From Paenibacillus sp. 453mf (GTDB lineage Bacteria > Bacillota > Bacilli > Paenibacillales > Paenibacillaceae): 54,264 nt of DNA. The position numbers were made by a program, and so were the translations under genes. The DNA is taken from NCBI RefSeq assembly GCF_900116105.1, contig NZ_FPAC01000011.1:1-54264 (forward strand), given 5' to 3'. Below the pieces are notes generated by a model, which ran no database searches, was not told the origin of the DNA, and was given only the letters and a program-made list of their open reading frames with translations. The stretch's first letter is position 1. Each line of letters starts with the position of its first letter. Below are positions 16,837 to 25,604 of the stretch, one piece after another.

Positions 16837-19452
16837 CTATTTCTTTTTCTTACGGACAAATGCGGCCATGCCGTTTCCGCCGTTTTTGCCATTCCCTTTA
16901 CGCTTGCGCTTGCCAGAGCCCTCTGTGCCTTTTGACGGGCTGCCACTTGGTGTCTGAGCTGCTTGTTCACCAATGAACACGCCGCTCTTCGATGTTTTTT
17001 TCTTACGGCCTTTACCCTGGCTTGAATGTCCATCCCGTCCGCCTTCTGCCAAGCCGTTAGCTGATCCGCCTGTCGAGCTGTATCCACCTTTGCCGGAGCC
17101 AAAGCCGAAGCTCTGCCCTCCGCGTGATTCTGTACCGGATACTCCCTGCTGTCCGCCTCGGCCGCCATTTTTGCCGCGGTTTCCACCGCCGCCCTTGCCC
17201 CTGCTGTCCCGTCCGCCTTGATTACCGCCTCGGCTGTCTCTGCCTCCGCGGCCCTCACGGCCTTCACGTCGGGAGGCACCACCGAAGCCGGCACCAGGAC
17301 CGCGCTCCTGCCGGGGCTTCATGTCTACCATCTCAAAATCAATGGTGTATTCATCCATATTCACCCGTGCAACACGGATCTTCACTTCATCTCCGATACG
17401 GAATATTTTCGAGGTCCGCTCGCCAACAAGGATCATATGCTGATCATCAAAATGATAATAGTCATCTGTCAGCATGCTGAGGCGAATGAGACCTTCTACC
17501 GTATTCTCAAGCTCAATGAACATACCGAAGCTGGTAACACTGCTGATCATGCCGTCAAACTCTTCTCCGACCTTATCCAGCATGTACTGTGCCTTCTTCA
17601 TCTTCTCTGTGTCACGCTCGGCCTCAACGGCTACACGTTCCCGCTCCGAGGATTGCTGAGCAATGTCAGGCATCCGGCTGGCCAGGTACTCCTGTCTATT
17701 CTCTGGAAGCGCACCGCCATTCTCGAACACTTCTCGCATGACACGGTGAATCACAAGATCCGGATAACGACGAATCGGTGACGTAAAGTGGCTGTAGAAT
17801 TCTGCTGCTAAGCCAAAGTGACCGGACATCTCCGAATCGTACTTTGCCTGCTTCATGGAACGAAGCATCATCGTGCTGATAACCGTCTGTTCCTTCGTGC
17901 CTTGGATCTCCTCAAGCAGAGATTGAAGCGCTCTTGGATGAATGGAGTTCCCGCGCCCCTTAACGTGAAATCCAAAGTTTGCAGCGAAGCCCAGGAAGTT
18001 CTGCAGCTTCTCCTGATCTGGGTCCTCATGCACACGGTAGATGAACGGCACCTTCAGCCAGTGAAAATGCTCTGCTACGGTTTCATTTGCTGCCAGCATA
18101 AATTCCTCAATGATCTGCTCCGCCACCGTGCGCTCTCTCTTGACGATATCAACCGGCTTGCCTTCCTCATCCACGAGAATCTTGCTTTCTTCAAAATCAA
18201 AGTCCACCGCGCCCCGTCGCATACGCATCTCACGCAGCTTCATGGCGATTTCCTTCATCAGCTTGAAGTCATCTACCAGCTCACTGTACCGTTCGATCAG
18301 CTCAGGGTCTTCTTCCTCCAAAATTTTGTACACATTCTTATATGTCATACGTTCTTTGGTTTTGATAACACTGGTGAAGACTTCGTGGTTCACGACCTTC
18401 ATCTGTTCATTGAATTCCATCACACAGGACATGGTCAGCCGATCCACTTGGGGATTCAAGCTGCATATGCCGTTGGAGAGACGGTGCGGCAGCATCGGGA
18501 TAACCCGGTCCACCAAATACACACTGCAGCCCCGGTTATACGCTTCTTGATCTAGCTTGGAATTCTCACGTACATAGTAACCGACATCAGCGATATGAAC
18601 GCCTAGACGATAATTACCGTTAGGCAGACGCTCCACGTTGACCGCATCATCCAGGTCCTTCGCATCTTCACCGTCGATGGTCACAATATTCAGTCCGCGC
18701 AGATCTCTGCGGCCCTGCTTAATAATTTCATCCTCCGTAATGGAGTCAGGCGCCTGTTCTGCCTCTTCGATTACTTCCTCCGGGAATGCTTCAGGCAGCT
18801 GATGCTTCCGAATAACAGACAGAATATCGATACCCGGGTCATCTTTATGTCCCAGAATCTCGATGATTTCTCCTTCTGCAGCGGCGCGTCCTTCCGGATA
18901 GCTTACAATATTGACGACAACCTTCTGGCCATCTACCGCGTTATTGAAGCTCGTACGCGGGATAAAAATATCGCGGTTGATCCGCTTGTCATCAGGAATC
19001 ACAAATCCGTATACTTCTTGGCTCTGGAAAACGCCAACGACTTGTACTACGGCACGCTTGACGATACGAATGACTTCACCTTCAAGCCTTCCGCCTTCCG
19101 GGCCTTTTGAGGTTACACGAACCAGCACCGTATCCCCATTCATCGCACTCTTCAAATCGTTTGCATGAATATAGACATCCGGATGCTCACGATCCTCGGG
19201 GATAAGAAAAGCAAATCCCTTCGCATGAGCCTGCAATCTTCCCTTCACCATCTGCATGCGTCCAGGCACGCCATAACGGTTCGTACGGGTCAGGACGATC
19301 CTTCCCTCATCCTCAAGCTGATTGAGAAGCTTCAAGAACGCTTTGAATTCAGCGGCATCTTCAATACCGAAATGCTGCTCCAGCTCTTGATAAGTCATCG
19401 GTTTATAGGCCGTTTCCAGCATAAAATCAAGTAATTGTTGTTCAGTTATCAT
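16837..19452 (-). CDS. rnr: Ribonuclease R with a long RGG/glycine-rich C-terminal tail
   Basis: 871 residues. Order: N-terminal winged-helix/cold-shock OB domains (1-220), RNB catalytic domain with DGEDAKDLDDAVNVERL (metal-binding Asp cluster, about 262-280) and HFTSPIRRYPDL, then an S1 domain (about 630-710, ISSVTSFGMFIELEN). It degrades structured RNA 3' to 5', including tmRNA-tagged mRNA. From about residue 712 to 871 runs a tail of RGG, GRGG and GGNRG repeats ending in Lys/Arg-rich blocks (KRKRKGNGKNGG, RKKKK). Typical RNase R has only a short basic tail. ATG start with AGAGGTGA upstream. Confidence 0.96.
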   Translation of the reverse strand: MITEQQLLDFMLETAYKPMTYQELEQHFGIEDAAEFKAFLKLLNQLEDEGRIVLTRTNRYGVPGRMQMVKGRLQAHAKGFAFLIPEDREHPDVYIHANDLKSAMNGDTVLVRVTSKGPEGGRLEGEVIRIVKRAVVQVVGVFQSQEVYGFVIPDDKRINRDIFIPRTSFNNAVDGQKVVVNIVSYPEGRAAAEGEIIEILGHKDDPGIDILSVIRKHQLPEAFPEEVIEEAEQAPDSITEDEIIKQGRRDLRGLNIVTIDGEDAKDLDDAVNVERLPNGNYRLGVHIADVGYYVRENSKLDQEAYNRGCSVYLVDRVIPMLPHRLSNGICSLNPQVDRLTMSCVMEFNEQMKVVNHEVFTSVIKTKERMTYKNVYKILEEEDPELIERYSELVDDFKLMKEIAMKLREMRMRRGAVDFDFEESKILVDEEGKPVDIVKRERTVAEQIIEEFMLAANETVAEHFHWLKVPFIYRVHEDPDQEKLQNFLGFAANFGFHVKGRGNSIHPRALQSLLEEIQGTKEQTVISTMMLRSMKQAKYDSEMSGHFGLAAEFYSHFTSPIRRYPDLVIHRVMREVFENGGALPENRQEYLASRMPDIAQQSSERERVAVEAERDTEKMKKAQYMLDKVGEEFDGMISSVTSFGMFIELENTVEGLIRLSMLTDDYYHFDDQHMILVGERTSKIFRIGDEVKIRVARVNMDEYTIDFEMVDMKPRQERGPGAGFGGASRREGREGRGGRDSRGGNQGGRDSRGKGGGGNRGKNGGRGGQQGVSGTESRGGQSFGFGSGKGGYSSTGGSANGLAEGGRDGHSSQGKGRKKKTSKSGVFIGEQAAQTPSGSPSKGTEGSGKRKRKGNGKNGGNGMAAFVRKKKK

Positions 19453-19673
19453 TTAGTTCACCTCTAGGAAACATAAGAGTAGGCCTTTATGTACTTTGTT
19501 ATTCATTGTTATTGACGGTCGATCTATTTCTCCGTCATAACATACGCCTTGATATCATTAGTAAAATCTTACCCTAGTATACACGAATTTAATCCAAGAA
19601 TGGATTTTGTATATATCCAAATAGGGATCTTCCGTCGATAAAGCTCTCAAATCAGGCGAATAGCCCTAGTTAC

Positions 19674-19708
19674 AAAGAAAACCTTCGTTCCTCTGAGGAA
19701 CGAAGGTT
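19674..19708 (-). terminator. Rho-independent terminator of secG
   Basis: AACCTTCGTTCCT (19680-19692) and AGGAACGAAGGTT (19696-19708) form a perfect 13-bp stem; on the minus strand TTTTCTTTG follows. It lies about 20 bases after secG. Confidence 0.88.
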
Positions 19709-19727
19709 CTATGCGTCAAAGATTGAA

Positions 19728-19958
19728 TTATTCAAATACAGCTACGAGAATCGCAAGGATCATAAACCCTGCTGCGAGACCAACGGTAACCCGTTGCAAT
19801 ACAAGTTCCAATCCGCGTGCTTTGGTTTTGCCAAATAGATGTTCCGCACCGCCGGAGATGGCACCGGAAAGACCCGCACTTTTACCTTGTTGAAGAAGAA
19901 CGACGACGATTAAACCGATGGCGAAAATAACGAGAAGCAATTTCAAAACGATATCCAT
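19728..19958 (-). CDS. secG: Preprotein translocase subunit SecG
   Basis: 76 residues from the ATG at 19958, which has GGAGG 8 bases upstream; a GTG 9 bases earlier is too close to that site. Two membrane helices (IVLKLLLVIFAIGLIVVVLL and VTVGLAAGFMILAILVAVFE) flank the conserved GLSGAISGGAEHLFGK loop. Small accessory subunit of the SecYEG channel. Upstream of rnr on the same strand, as in B. subtilis (where a carboxylesterase gene lies between), but separated here by its own terminator and about 275 bases in which I see nothing else. Confidence 0.95.
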   Translation of the reverse strand: MDIVLKLLLVIFAIGLIVVVLLQQGKSAGLSGAISGGAEHLFGKTKARGLELVLQRVTVGLAAGFMILAILVAVFE

Positions 19959-20053
19959 AACTTCCACCTCCTATACGAAATGTGCGTAACTCCACGCAGT
20001 AAACAATATTTTTATTGTACCATACGCTCTGCACTTATACAATCCGAAAGTCC

Positions 20054-20233
20054 TTAAGCTTTTACATCAATCGAATGGCCTGAGGTCGGATGCGGAGCAC
20101 TCTCAGAGAGCATTTGTGCCATCTGTGTACCCATCACTTCCGCTTGACTCTTCGCCATATTCAGCACCTGAATGGATGCTGCCTGCTTAACGGCTGTCAT
20201 TGACATGACTGTAGACATTGCTGCGATATCCAT
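20054..20233 (-). CDS. YjfB-like small protein (putative motility family)
   Basis: 59 residues, MDIAAMSTVMSMTAVKQAAS then IQVLNMAKSQAEVMGTQMAQ. It is a short Met/Ala/Gln-rich helical protein with an excellent AAGGAGGTG ribosome site. The MDIxxMSxxMS start, the helical centre and the C-terminal SIDVKA match the YjfB_motility family style of Bacilli. The cellular role is not established; the family name comes from sigma-D-type regulation in B. subtilis. It stands alone between secG and the eno terminator. Confidence 0.75.
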   Translation of the reverse strand: MDIAAMSTVMSMTAVKQAASIQVLNMAKSQAEVMGTQMAQMLSESAPHPTSGHSIDVKA

Positions 20234-20310
20234 TACGCACCTCCTTTCTCTCCTCTATATCGGCATCATGGACATTAAACTGCAATCATCAGCATACACT
20301 GCGTTTAAGC

Positions 20311-20338
20311 AAAAAAAGAGCCGCCCAGATGGGCGACT
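20311..20338 (-). terminator. Terminator of the glycolytic operon (after eno)
   Basis: On the minus strand GAGTCGCCCA and TGGGCGGCTC pair (one G-T) around a 2-base loop and run into TTTTTTT. It lies about 25 bases after the eno stop. Confidence 0.9.
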
Positions 20339-20360
20339 CCTGTAATAAGCTTAGCGCTTA

Positions 20361-21647
20361 TTATTTTTTCAAGTTGTAGAAGGAAGTCAGGCCGTTGTAT
20401 TGAGCGAGTTCACCCAATTGATCTTCGATGCGAAGAAGTTGGTTGTATTTCGCGATACGGTCCGTACGGGAAGGTGCACCCGTTTTGATCTGGCCAGCGT
20501 TTGTTGCAACCGCGATGTCAGCAATAGTGCTGTCTTCGGATTCACCGGAACGGTGGGAGATAACTGCTGTGTAGCCAGCGCGTTTCGCCATTTCGATTGC
20601 ATCGAATGTTTCAGTAAGTGTACCGATTTGGTTAACTTTGATAAGGATCGAGTTACCGATCTTCTCGTCGATACCTTTAGACAGACGCTCCGTGTTTGTA
20701 ACGAACAAGTCGTCACCAACGAGTTGGATTTTGTCTCCCAGCTTCTCAGTAAGGAGTTTCCAACCTTCCCAGTCATCCTCGGAGCAGCCATCTTCGATTG
20801 TAACGATCGGGTATTTATCAACCCAAGAAGCAAGAAGGTCTACGAACTCAGCGGAAGTAAAGGATTTGCCTTCACCAGCCAGCGTGTATTTACCATCTTT
20901 GTAGAATTCAGTAGAAGCTACGTCCATACCAAGAAGAACGTCTTCACCTGGTTTGTAGCCTGCTTTTTCAATAGCTTCCATGATCGCGCCAAGAGCGTCT
21001 TCATTGGAAGTGAAGTTAGGAGCGAAACCGCCCTCGTCACCAACAGCTGTATTCAGTCCTTTTGCTTTCAGAACGGATTTCAGGCTGTGGAAGATTTCAG
21101 CACCTGTACGAAGAGCTTCCTTGAAGGAAGGAGCACCTACAGGCAGGATCATGAACTCTTGTACGTCAACGTTGTTGTCCGCATGCTCACCGCCGTTAAC
21201 GATGTTCATCATTGGAACTGGAAGCTGTTTCGCGTTGAATCCGCCAAGGTATACATACAGTGGAAGATCAAGAGCGTCTGCAGCTGCGCGAGCAACTGCC
21301 ATAGATACAGCAAGAATTGCGTTCGCACCGAATTTACCTTTGTTTGGCGTACCATCTAAAGAGATCATCAGTTTGTCGATACCAAGCTGATCAAGCGCGT
21401 CCATACCGATAATTTCTGGAGCGATTTTTTCGTTTACGTTCTTAACTGCGTTCAGAACACCTTTACCAAGGTAACGGTCTTTGTCACCATCGCGAAGCTC
21501 AACTGCTTCGTGTGCACCAGTGGAAGCACCGGATGGAACGATTGCGCGTCCGATTGCACCGGACTCTGTATATACTTCAACTTCTACTGTAGGATTACCG
21601 CGGGAGTCAAGGACTTCGCGTGCGTATACGTCAGAAATAATTGTCAT
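20361..21647 (-). CDS. eno: Enolase (phosphopyruvate hydratase)
   Basis: 428 residues, standard length. Interconverts 2-phosphoglycerate and phosphoenolpyruvate with Mg2+. Visible marks: VLDSRGNPTVEVEV at the N-terminus, GDEGGFAP (catalytic Glu), metal ligands in LGMDVAS, IEDG and GDDLF, the active-site Lys in ILIKVNQIGTLTET, and SHRSGESED. ATG start with GGAGAG upstream. Last gene of the cggR operon; about 190 bases separate it from gpmI, enough for a separate promoter, though I could not identify one. Confidence 0.98.
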   Translation of the reverse strand: MTIISDVYAREVLDSRGNPTVEVEVYTESGAIGRAIVPSGASTGAHEAVELRDGDKDRYLGKGVLNAVKNVNEKIAPEIIGMDALDQLGIDKLMISLDGTPNKGKFGANAILAVSMAVARAAADALDLPLYVYLGGFNAKQLPVPMMNIVNGGEHADNNVDVQEFMILPVGAPSFKEALRTGAEIFHSLKSVLKAKGLNTAVGDEGGFAPNFTSNEDALGAIMEAIEKAGYKPGEDVLLGMDVASTEFYKDGKYTLAGEGKSFTSAEFVDLLASWVDKYPIVTIEDGCSEDDWEGWKLLTEKLGDKIQLVGDDLFVTNTERLSKGIDEKIGNSILIKVNQIGTLTETFDAIEMAKRAGYTAVISHRSGESEDSTIADIAVATNAGQIKTGAPSRTDRIAKYNQLLRIEDQLGELAQYNGLTSFYNLKK

Positions 21648-21838
21648 GAGTAATTACTCTCCTTTATTCTTCGTTTCTTTTTTTGCTATATAGATTGAGC
21701 TAAAGTCTAAATCAGTCCTGCTGTAGAATAGATCAGTAGATAACTGTTCATTTCTTTAGTTCATTCTATCTTGCCAGCATACCTTCTATCATTAAACCCT
21801 ATACGCGCATAGGATTGCAAATCGGTTCATTTTACAGC

Positions 21839-23383
21839 TTACTTGCGTCCTGAAATAACAGAATGTCCGGTCATCTCCGCAGGCTGCGGAAGTTCCATCA
21901 GATCTAGGATCGTTGGAGCGATATCTGCGAGAATTCCGCCATCACGGAGCTCTACGTTCTCAGACGTCACGATGAACGGAACCGGGTTCGTTGTATGCGC
22001 TGTGAACGGTTTGCCATTCTCGTCAAATACCATATCCGCATTACCATGGTCTGCTGTAATCAGTACAACGCCGCCTTTTGCAAGAACAGCCTCTACCACA
22101 CGGCCCATACATTCATCGGTTGCTTCTACCGCTTTGATCGTTGGCTCAAGCTTACCGGAGTGACCTACCATGTCCGGGTTTGCAAAATTCAGAATGATCG
22201 CGTCATGTTTGTCTGCCTCGATCTCCTTCACACAAGCATCCGCTACTTCATAAGCGCTCATCTCAGGCTTCAGGTCATAAGTTGCCACCTTCGGCGAATT
22301 GATGAGAATGCGAGTCTCGCCAGGAAGCTCAACATCGCGGCCGCCGCTGAAGAAGAAAGTAACGTGCGGATATTTCTCCGTCTCCGCAATACGAAGCTGT
22401 TTCTTGTTGTTCTGTACAAGTACTTCGCCAAGTGTATTATCCAGGTTCTTCGGCGAGTAAGCCACATACCCTTCAACCGTTTCACTAAAGAGTGTGAGAC
22501 ATACAAAATGAAGTCCCTCAGGGAATTTATCTCCACGATCGAAGCCGCGGAAATCCTGGTTGGTAAACACTTGAGACAGCTGGATTGCACGGTCAGGACG
22601 GAAGTTCAGGAATATGACAGAATCGCCGCTTTCCACGAGTCCAACAGGTTGTCCATCTTCCTTAACGATTACCGTTGGTTCAACGAATTCATCGAATACG
22701 GATTTCTCGTAGGATTCTTTGACCGCCACCATCGGGTCGGTATATACCGGTCCGTCTCCATACACGATTGCACGGTAGGACTTCTCTACACGTTCCCAGC
22801 GTTTGTCGCGGTCCATCGCGTAGTAACGTCCTTGAACAGTTGCGATCTTACCAATGCCGACTTCAGCAATTTTGGCATTCAGCTCCCCAAGGAACTTGAT
22901 ACCGCTGTCCGGGGATACGTCGCGCCCATCGAGGAATGCATGGATGTAAACATCGTGCATATCTTCTTTTTTGGCAAGATCGAGCATTGCGAACAGGTGA
23001 TTAATATGGCTGTGAACCCCACCGTCGGACAATAGTCCGTACAGGTGAAGCTTTTTACCCGTGGACTTAGCAGCACGCACTGCACCTAGGAGTGTTTCGT
23101 TATCGAAGAACTCGCCTTCGCGAATTGACTTGGAGATCCGGGTAAGATCCTGATATACAATACGGCCTGCGCCAATATTCAAGTGACCTACTTCCGAGTT
23201 CCCCATTTGTCCTTCCGGCAGTCCAACCGCTTCACCGCAAGCAGTAAGTGTTGTATGCGGATATTTCGCCATGTAACGATCATAATTCGGCTTCTTCGCT
23301 TGAGCTACTGCGTTACCCACTTCTGTGTTGCGCAGTCCAAAGCCGTCCATAATAATCAGAGCTACAGGTTTTGGTGCAGTCAT
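21839..23383 (-). CDS. gpmI: 2,3-bisphosphoglycerate-independent phosphoglycerate mutase
   Basis: 514 residues, Mn2+-dependent alkaline-phosphatase-superfamily mutase. IMDGFGLR carries the first metal Asp, and GQMGNSEVGHLNIGAGR carries the phospho-Ser (about residue 62). FLDGRDVSPDSG, FFSGGRDV and ITADHGNADMVFD with its His/Asp metal ligands follow. It begins one base after tpiA ends, with its ribosome site inside tpiA, so translation is probably coupled. Confidence 0.98.
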   Translation of the reverse strand: MTAPKPVALIIMDGFGLRNTEVGNAVAQAKKPNYDRYMAKYPHTTLTACGEAVGLPEGQMGNSEVGHLNIGAGRIVYQDLTRISKSIREGEFFDNETLLGAVRAAKSTGKKLHLYGLLSDGGVHSHINHLFAMLDLAKKEDMHDVYIHAFLDGRDVSPDSGIKFLGELNAKIAEVGIGKIATVQGRYYAMDRDKRWERVEKSYRAIVYGDGPVYTDPMVAVKESYEKSVFDEFVEPTVIVKEDGQPVGLVESGDSVIFLNFRPDRAIQLSQVFTNQDFRGFDRGDKFPEGLHFVCLTLFSETVEGYVAYSPKNLDNTLGEVLVQNNKKQLRIAETEKYPHVTFFFSGGRDVELPGETRILINSPKVATYDLKPEMSAYEVADACVKEIEADKHDAIILNFANPDMVGHSGKLEPTIKAVEATDECMGRVVEAVLAKGGVVLITADHGNADMVFDENGKPFTAHTTNPVPFIVTSENVELRDGGILADIAPTILDLMELPQPAEMTGHSVISGRK

Positions 23384-23384
23384 C

Positions 23385-24140
23385 TTACTTCGCCCCCTGA
23401 ACGAGCGCGATGTAGGATTCAGGCTCCAGGCTTGCTCCGCCTACCAATGCACCGTCAATATCGCTTTGTCCAAGATATTCAGCTACATTAGCTGGCTTCA
23501 CGCTTCCGCCGTATTGAATAACAACAGCATTCGCTACATCTTCGTTGTACAGACCTTTAATGATGCTGCGGATGTAAGCAATGACTTCGTTCGCATCTTG
23601 TGCAGTTGAAGATTTGCCTGTTCCGATCGCCCAGATTGGCTCATAAGCTACGATGACTTGAGCTGCTTGGTCAGCAGCAAGTCCTGCAAAAGCCGCTTCT
23701 GTTTGCACTTTGCAAACATCCTTCGTTTGATCTGCTTCACGCTCTTCCAATTTCTCGCCTACACATACGATCGGTGTAAGACCATGACGGAATGCTGCGT
23801 GGACTTTCTTGTTCACGGTTTCGTCGGTTTCATTGAAGTACTGGCGACGCTCAGAATGTCCGATTACAACGTAATCCACACCCAGATCCTTCAGCATCCC
23901 ACCGCTGATTTCACCTGTGAATGCGCCATTGTCTTCAAAATGAAGGTTTTGTGCACCAATTTTGATATTCGTGCCTTTAACTGCTTCTACCAGAGCCGGC
24001 AGGTTCGTGAAAGGAGCACAAATCACGCTCTCCACGCCTTCTGCTTCGACTTTGCCTTTTACCGCTTCGATAAACGAAGTGGCTTCCGGTACAGTTTTAA
24101 ACATTTTCCAGTTACCTGCGATGACTTTTGTTCTGCTCAC
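23385..24140 (-). CDS. tpiA: Triosephosphate isomerase
   Basis: 251 residues, TIM barrel. GNWKMFK (Asn, Lys), VIGHSERRQYF (catalytic His), VAYEPIWAIGTGKSST (catalytic Glu and the mobile loop 6) and the C-terminal phosphate-binding GGSVKP/GALVGGASL are all intact. It lies 31 bases downstream of pgk and is fused end-to-start with gpmI. Confidence 0.98.
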   Translation of the reverse strand: MSRTKVIAGNWKMFKTVPEATSFIEAVKGKVEAEGVESVICAPFTNLPALVEAVKGTNIKIGAQNLHFEDNGAFTGEISGGMLKDLGVDYVVIGHSERRQYFNETDETVNKKVHAAFRHGLTPIVCVGEKLEEREADQTKDVCKVQTEAAFAGLAADQAAQVIVAYEPIWAIGTGKSSTAQDANEVIAYIRSIIKGLYNEDVANAVVIQYGGSVKPANVAEYLGQSDIDGALVGGASLEPESYIALVQGAK

Positions 24141-24171
24141 CGTTTATCGCCTCCTCAAATGGGATTCAAAT

Positions 24172-25353
24172 TTATTTATCGTTCAATGCCACAACACCTG
24201 GGAGTGCTTTACCTTCCATGAATTCCAGGGAAGCACCACCGCCTGTAGAAATGTGGTCCATTTTGTCAGCAAGATTAAATTTCTCTGCTGCTGCTGCAGA
24301 ATCGCCGCCGCCGATTACAGTGTAGCCTTCTGTTGCTGCACAAGCTTCTGCAACTTGACGAGTACCATGGGAGAATGGCTCAATCTCGAATACGCCCATT
24401 GGTCCGTTCCAAACAACCAGCTTGGAGTTCTTAATCACTTCAGCATATTTCGCACGAGTCTTCGGCCCGATATCAATACCTTCCCAATCTGCAGGAATTT
24501 CATCGATGTTTACGATCTTCGTTTCTGCATCTGCACTGAATTCTTTCGTAATCACGATATCTTCAGGAAGAAGGAAGTTTTTACCAAGCTTTTTCGCTTT
24601 TTCGATGAAGCTTAGAGCAACGTCCATTTTGGATTCATCCAGAAGGGACAGTCCAATTTCATGACCTTGAGCTTTGAAGAATGTGTATGTGAGACCTCCG
24701 CCGATCAATACGTTGTCTGCAAGATTCAACAGGTTGTCGATCACATCAATTTTGTCTTTTACTTTTGATCCGCCGATAATGGCTGTGAAAGGACGCTCTG
24801 GGTTGGACAATGCTTTGCCAAGTACAGACAATTCTTTCTCCATCAATAGGCCGGATACAGCTGGAAGATGATGCGCGATACCTTCTGTGGAAGCATGAGC
24901 ACGGTGTGCTGCACCGAATGCATCATTCACGAACAGGTCAGCCAGTTCTGCAAATTGTTTTGCTAGTTCTGGATCGTTTTTCTCTTCTCCAGGATAGAAA
25001 CGGACGTTTTCAAGCACAAGCACGTCACCGTTGTTCAACTTCTCGATTTCTGCTTTAACTGCTTCGCCAACAGCCTCGTCCGCTTTTGCAACCGGTTTGC
25101 CAAGCAGCTCGGACAAACGGTTTGCAGCAGGTGTCAAACGAAGAGAATCAACGAACTCACCTTTCGGACGTCCCATATGGCTTGCAAGAATCACTTTTGC
25201 ACCATTCTCAATCAGAAACTTAATTGTTGGCAGTGTTTCACGAATACGAGTATCATCCGTAATCTTTCCATCTTCGAGCGGTACATTAAAATCGACGCGA
25301 ACAAATACGCGCTTTCCTGTTACTTCTACATCACGTACACTTTTCTTGTTCAT
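24172..25353 (-). CDS. pgk: Phosphoglycerate kinase
   Basis: 393 residues from the ATG at 25353, which has GGAGG 9 bases upstream; a GTG two codons earlier is too near it. DFNVPLEDGKITDDTRIRET is the substrate-binding start, SHMGRPKG and KVKDKIDVIDNLL mark the N-domain and hinge, and IGGGDSAAAAEKF is the nucleotide-binding C-terminal part. It makes ATP and 3-phosphoglycerate from 1,3-bisphosphoglycerate. The 250-base gap to gapA holds a stem-loop at 25541-25579. Confidence 0.98.
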   Translation of the reverse strand: MNKKSVRDVEVTGKRVFVRVDFNVPLEDGKITDDTRIRETLPTIKFLIENGAKVILASHMGRPKGEFVDSLRLTPAANRLSELLGKPVAKADEAVGEAVKAEIEKLNNGDVLVLENVRFYPGEEKNDPELAKQFAELADLFVNDAFGAAHRAHASTEGIAHHLPAVSGLLMEKELSVLGKALSNPERPFTAIIGGSKVKDKIDVIDNLLNLADNVLIGGGLTYTFFKAQGHEIGLSLLDESKMDVALSFIEKAKKLGKNFLLPEDIVITKEFSADAETKIVNIDEIPADWEGIDIGPKTRAKYAEVIKNSKLVVWNGPMGVFEIEPFSHGTRQVAEACAATEGYTVIGGGDSAAAAEKFNLADKMDHISTGGGASLEFMEGKALPGVVALNDK

Positions 25354-25540
25354 CTCCACGTTCCTCCTAAGCGCTATCTACCACAGCCAATCACCGGCAT
25401 CTTGTGTGCAGTTGCCATCCGGCCTTAAGGTGGACAGCTCATGTTTATTAAACAGCAGCATGATATAAATAATAATCTCTATATAATGTAATCTTCTATA
25501 TCCGGTATCCCCGGTTCTCTGGCATTAAAGATAAAATCAT

Positions 25541-25579
25541 GGTGAAGAGGAGACCAAAAACCTTGTTCTCCTCTTCACC
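25541..25579 (-). terminator. Stem-loop between gapA and pgk
   Basis: GGTGAAGAGGAGA and TCTCCTCTTCACC form a perfect 13-bp stem with a 13-base loop. The run after it on the minus strand (ATGATTTTATC) is a poor T-tract. This suggests partial termination or mRNA stabilisation/processing, which would raise gapA over the downstream genes, rather than full termination. Confidence 0.6.
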
Positions 25580-25604
25580 TTATTTTGAATTCCTATCGTT
25601 TGTC

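Noticed and set aside
20400..21359. 319-codon plus-strand frame opposite eno
   Set aside because: Antisense shadow of enolase; Cys/Phe/Arg-rich composition is typical of reverse-strand artefacts.
21995..23035. 346-codon plus-strand frame opposite gpmI
   Set aside because: Antisense shadow without ribosome site or domain.
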